Source: UBA6170 sp942491385 (GTDB taxonomy: Bacteria > Chloroflexota > Anaerolineae > Anaerolineales > Anaerolineaceae). From it: 64,000 nt of DNA. Shown piece by piece: positions 61,131 through 64,000 of the stretch. A program made the translations under genes and the position numbers. The stretch lies in contig CALOAF010000005.1 in the NCBI GenBank assembly GCA_942491385.1, positions 310,001 through 374,000 on the forward strand. Reading direction: 5' to 3'. The notes under the pieces are model-generated. The model worked only from the letters and a program-made list of their open reading frames with translations. It ran no database searches and was not told the origin of the DNA. The stretch's first letter is position 1, and each line of letters begins with the position of its first letter.

Positions 61131-63470
61131 CTACTCCAGAATGTCCAGTTTGATAAAAGAAGCAGCCAATTTTTTTTGTTGTTTTATATCGGCAAAGAAA
61201 ATATCCAGGGTTTCTTCACCATCCCCTTCCAAACGCACATTGATCACCAATCCTTCCCCAAAGGATGGATGACGCACCTTCATACCGGGTCGATAGGTCG
61301 CTTCTTTCTTTTTTTCTCTTTGAGGTCCATCTGATTTTTGCGGAATTATCGCTGCATGCCCAATCCTGCCATCCCCCTTTCGCTTTTCACGGTTGGAATT
61401 CAAACTTTCCCAGGTATTGGGTGAGGAGGTTTTTTCATCCCAACTTTCGAAGTAGGAATTTTCCTGATAAGGGCGATTTCTTGCAGACCCTCTAGAATAA
61501 GAACCTCTCTCCCAGCGATCGTGTCCACGTTGTGATGATGACCGTACCGGGGATTCCATTTGTACCAGTTCATCCGGGACGTCCTTAAAAAATCGTGATG
61601 GATATTGGGTTTCATAAGAACCAAACATATTTCGCCGTTCAGCCCGCACCAGGTAAAGCTGATCTCGTGCCCGGGTGATGCCCACATAAAACAGACGTCG
61701 TTCTTCTGCCATTTCTTCTTCTTCGTCAAAGGATCTGTTATGCGGCAACAGCCCATCATCCAGACCAATGATAAAGACCCGATCAAATTCCAGCCCTTTG
61801 GCGGCATGCAGGGTTAATAATGTCGGGCTGTCCAGTTTTTCCGCGATCGTATCCTGATCAGACACCAGTGCCAGGTTCTCAAGCAGAGCTGCCAATCCGA
61901 GCTCTTCAAATTCAAAAGCCTGCCGTCGCAACTCCTGCACATTGCCCCAGCGGTCAATCACCTCTTCTTCGGAGCCATCCTGTAAATATTCCCGATATTC
62001 CACATCCAACAGGATGCGATCGAATAAATCCGGCAATGAAACTTTATCTTTAATCTCCAGCCAGGCAGCCATCAAACGGGCGAACTGGTAGATGGAGGCA
62101 GCGCTACGATCCAAAGCTGCCCAAACCTCAGATTCTTGCCCCAACAGACCCAGTTCCTGCAAAACATCTCCCAGATTACTATCCATCAAGCGGGCTACTT
62201 CTACCAGCCTCTCAACAGACTTGCTACCAATTTTTCTAGGTGGTACATTGATCACCCGCCGGATGCTAACTTCATCTTTTGGGTTATACACTAATCGCAG
62301 GAAAGCAATCACATCCTTGACTTCACGCCGACCATAAAAACGCTGCGCGCCGACCAAACGGTATGGGATTCCAGCTTTCATGAAGGCTTCTTCCAGCATA
62401 CGTGATTGAGAGTTCATGCGGTACATCACCGCGTAAGACGCCAGGTTAATGCCTTTTTTGATTTCTGACCCAATCGTCCGTACAATATAATCGGCTTCAT
62501 CACGATCGTCTTCAGCGTTATAAAAACGGATCAGAGACCCACTTCCTCTATCGGTAAATAGTGCTTTCGGTGTCCGATGCTGATTTTGATCAATAATCGA
62601 ACGAGCCAGGTCAAGTACTGTCTGTGTAGAACGGTAATTCTGCTCCAGCAGCACCTTACTGAAATTGCCATAATCCTCTTCGAAGCGCATAACATTGCGA
62701 TAATCTGCCCCACGCCAGCGGTAGATCGATTGATCTTCATCGCCGACCACAAACAAGTTATTATGCACGTTCGACAACAACCTCACCAGTTCATATTGAA
62801 TCTGATTGGTATCCTGAAACTCATCCACCAGCACATGTTCAAAGCGGGTGGCATACTTTTCACGCACATCATCGTTTTCATACAACAACGACAACGCTGA
62901 AAGTAATAAATCGTCGAAATCCATAGCATTACAGGCACGCAAGCTGGCCTGATAACGTTCATAGATTTCCTGAATTTTTGCATCCCGGGATGTACGAATG
63001 TTATATTCTTTGGGCATAATCATTTCGTTCTTAGCCCGTGAAATCGTCTCCTGAATTGCTCCGGGACGGTAAAGTTTATCATTCAGGTTCAGATCTTTGA
63101 GGATTGTCTTGATCAAAGCTGCCTGGTCATCCACATCATATATGGTGAAATTCGAATCGACGGGTAGATATCTCGCTTCCCGACGTAAAATCTTGACACA
63201 AATCGAATGAAATGTACCCAACCAGACGCTCTGCGCTCGTTCAGGCACCATGCTTTCCAAACGTTTCTTCATCTCGTTGGCGGCTTTGTTCGTGAAAGTC
63301 ACCGCCAGTATCCGATAAGGCGGTACTCCCATTTGATCGATCAGATAAGCGATGCGATGGGTCAGGACGCGGGTTTTACCCGAACCAGGTCCTGCCAATA
63401 CCAGCGTTGCACCGCCTGCCACTGAGACGGCATCCAGTTGTTGTTCATTTAATAAACTGCGTGGGTCCAT
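61131..63470 (-). CDS. pcrA: UvrD/PcrA superfamily 1 helicase
   Basis: Protein of 779 aa from ATG 63470. SF1A motifs in order: Q-motif LLNEQQLDAV, Walker A LAGPGSGKTRV, TFTNKAANEMKKRL, FDDLL, VDEFQDTNQIQY, VGDEDQSIYRWRGADYRN, LEQNYRST, LTLHAAKGLEFDRVFIIG, EERRLFYVGITRARDQLYL. The C-terminal 60 residues (GMKVRHPSFGEGLVINV) are the Tudor-like RNA-polymerase-binding domain of PcrA. It unwinds DNA 3'-5' in repair and removes stalled polymerase. No LexA box seen upstream. Confidence 0.95.
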   Translation of the reverse strand: MDPRSLLNEQQLDAVSVAGGATLVLAGPGSGKTRVLTHRIAYLIDQMGVPPYRILAVTFTNKAANEMKKRLESMVPERAQSVWLGTFHSICVKILRREARYLPVDSNFTIYDVDDQAALIKTILKDLNLNDKLYRPGAIQETISRAKNEMIMPKEYNIRTSRDAKIQEIYERYQASLRACNAMDFDDLLLSALSLLYENDDVREKYATRFEHVLVDEFQDTNQIQYELVRLLSNVHNNLFVVGDEDQSIYRWRGADYRNVMRFEEDYGNFSKVLLEQNYRSTQTVLDLARSIIDQNQHRTPKALFTDRGSGSLIRFYNAEDDRDEADYIVRTIGSEIKKGINLASYAVMYRMNSQSRMLEEAFMKAGIPYRLVGAQRFYGRREVKDVIAFLRLVYNPKDEVSIRRVINVPPRKIGSKSVERLVEVARLMDSNLGDVLQELGLLGQESEVWAALDRSAASIYQFARLMAAWLEIKDKVSLPDLFDRILLDVEYREYLQDGSEEEVIDRWGNVQELRRQAFEFEELGLAALLENLALVSDQDTIAEKLDSPTLLTLHAAKGLEFDRVFIIGLDDGLLPHNRSFDEEEEMAEERRLFYVGITRARDQLYLVRAERRNMFGSYETQYPSRFFKDVPDELVQMESPVRSSSQRGHDRWERGSYSRGSARNRPYQENSYFESWDEKTSSPNTWESLNSNREKRKGDGRIGHAAIIPQKSDGPQREKKKEATYRPGMKVRHPSFGEGLVINVRLEGDGEETLDIFFADIKQQKKLAASFIKLDILE

Positions 63471-63656
63471 GTCTCTTGGATTGTACTCGTTGCAAGGGAG
63501 CATTGTCAACAAAGCTGAATGGAAAATAAGCGATTAGCTTTTATCTCGAAGAATGGTCACTTTCGTTTTTCCCCGTTCGCCTCTCAACTATCCCAACTGT
63601 TGACCAATACCTGCTTTTTGATATACTTTCAGACATTACCATGATCAGGAAATCTA

Positions 63657-64000
63657 TGACAGGCTATATAAACCCACAAGATCCAGTTTATCAAAATTTC
63701 ATTCATACCCGTCAAGCTTTATGGGATCGTATTGCCATAAAGAGTGAACAAAAAAAGGATTGGAGTTCTTACTATCACCAACGTCTATTAAGTATTTACC
63801 AATTCATCATTCCCCCCGGCAGCAGTGTGCTGGAGGTTGGATCGGGAAAGGGCGATCTTTTGACAGCAGTGAAGCCTTCCGTTGGTGTAGGCCTGGATTT
63901 TTCTGCAGAAATGGTCAAATTTGCACAGATGAAATATTCTCATCTGAACTTCATCCATGCAAACGCCCAGGAAATCCCTGACCTGCATACCACCTTTGAT
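63657..64000 (+). CDS. Class I SAM-dependent methyltransferase, 3'-truncated by window end
   Basis: ATG 63657 (AGGA upstream; ATG 63642 in frame also possible). The visible 114 codons show a helical N-terminus and the SAM-binding motif I VLEVGSGKGDLL, motif II region GVGLDFSAEMVKFAQ, and a NAQEIPD segment after the third strand. The target is not recognisable. The gene runs off the window. Confidence 0.8.

Noticed and set aside
61131..63470. SOS regulation of uvrD/pcrA
   Set aside because: No GAAC-N4-GTTC site was seen in the region upstream of the start.
1..64000. tRNA or rRNA genes
   Set aside because: No TPsiC-loop-type GGTTCGAATCC signature with an accompanying cloverleaf was noticed by eye; a tRNAscan run would settle it.

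Overview
The window looks like a chromosomal segment of an anaerobic or facultatively anaerobic Chloroflexota bacterium, probably class Anaerolineae. The reasons are inferential: many lipoproteins with T/P-rich linkers, a tungsten aldehyde:ferredoxin oxidoreductase with its radical-SAM maturase, a four-subunit 2-oxoacid:ferredoxin oxidoreductase, an FMN-riboswitch-controlled RibXYZ-type riboflavin importer, a gingipain-like C25 peptidase with an LPLI-type C-terminal tail, and a catalytically degenerate family-B polymerase. GC is moderate, with a visibly GC-richer patch around 34.6-38.3 kb. I saw no rRNA, tRNA or CRISPR array.

Layout. 0-2.7 kb: a DnaD-like protein, a tandem two-module DnaC/IstB-type ATPase, an oxidoreductase remnant and a lone gp5-OB-fold protein. 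2.7-8.8 kb: leftward membrane, envelope and lipoprotein genes, a bactofilin and an alkyladenine glycosylase. 8.9-14.1 kb: an overlapping polysaccharide operon (GT4 transferase, sugar epimerase, WecA/WbpL-type transferase, heparinase II/III-like protein). 14.2-16.4 kb: thiolase and SDR. 16.4-20.5 kb: leftward tungsto-enzyme region (AOR, radical SAM/SPASM protein, two MoaD/ThiS-fold proteins) with a long structured AOR leader; divergently, 20.7-23.4 kb, the ferredoxin-linked 2-oxoacid oxidoreductase. 23.4-28.3 kb: an ANT(6)-like gene, a Zn/Mn ABC importer with a Fur/Zur-type operator, and a propeller lipoprotein. 28.5-30.7 kb: greA and lysS. 30.7-34.6 kb: a rearranged accessory zone with six REP-like palindromes, a REP-associated tyrosine transposase, an IS110 element and gene fragments. 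34.6-38.4 kb: a leftward operon of LuxR-type HTH, RecA-fold protein with no Walker A lysine, small helical protein and inactivated PolB, driven by a promoter with a perfect Gram-positive-type LexA box in its spacer. 38.7-43.5 kb: fluoride riboswitch plus CrcB, SRPBCC protein, RibXYZ with FMN riboswitch, HAD phosphatase. 43.8-51.6 kb: SUMF1-fold protein, broken C25 peptidase, CPBP protease fusion, split NAD synthetase, Lgt-like protein. 52-56.5 kb: a YIP1/LolD/CARDB/FtsX export-type ABC cassette. 56.6-64 kb: DinB-fold protein, a tiny membrane protein, Rex-box-controlled NDH-2, MurJ, UvrD/PcrA and the start of a methyltransferase.

The best candidate for an undescribed system is the SOS-type operon at 34.6-38.4 kb. 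A LexA box, a RecA-fold partner and a polymerase that has lost motif C and exonuclease residues recall the logic of the ImuA-ImuB mutasome, but built on a family-B polymerase. Secondary candidates are the structured leader of the tungsten AOR gene and the REP/RAYT/IS110 zone, which also holds a diverged C-terminal fragment of a second copy of the same PolB.
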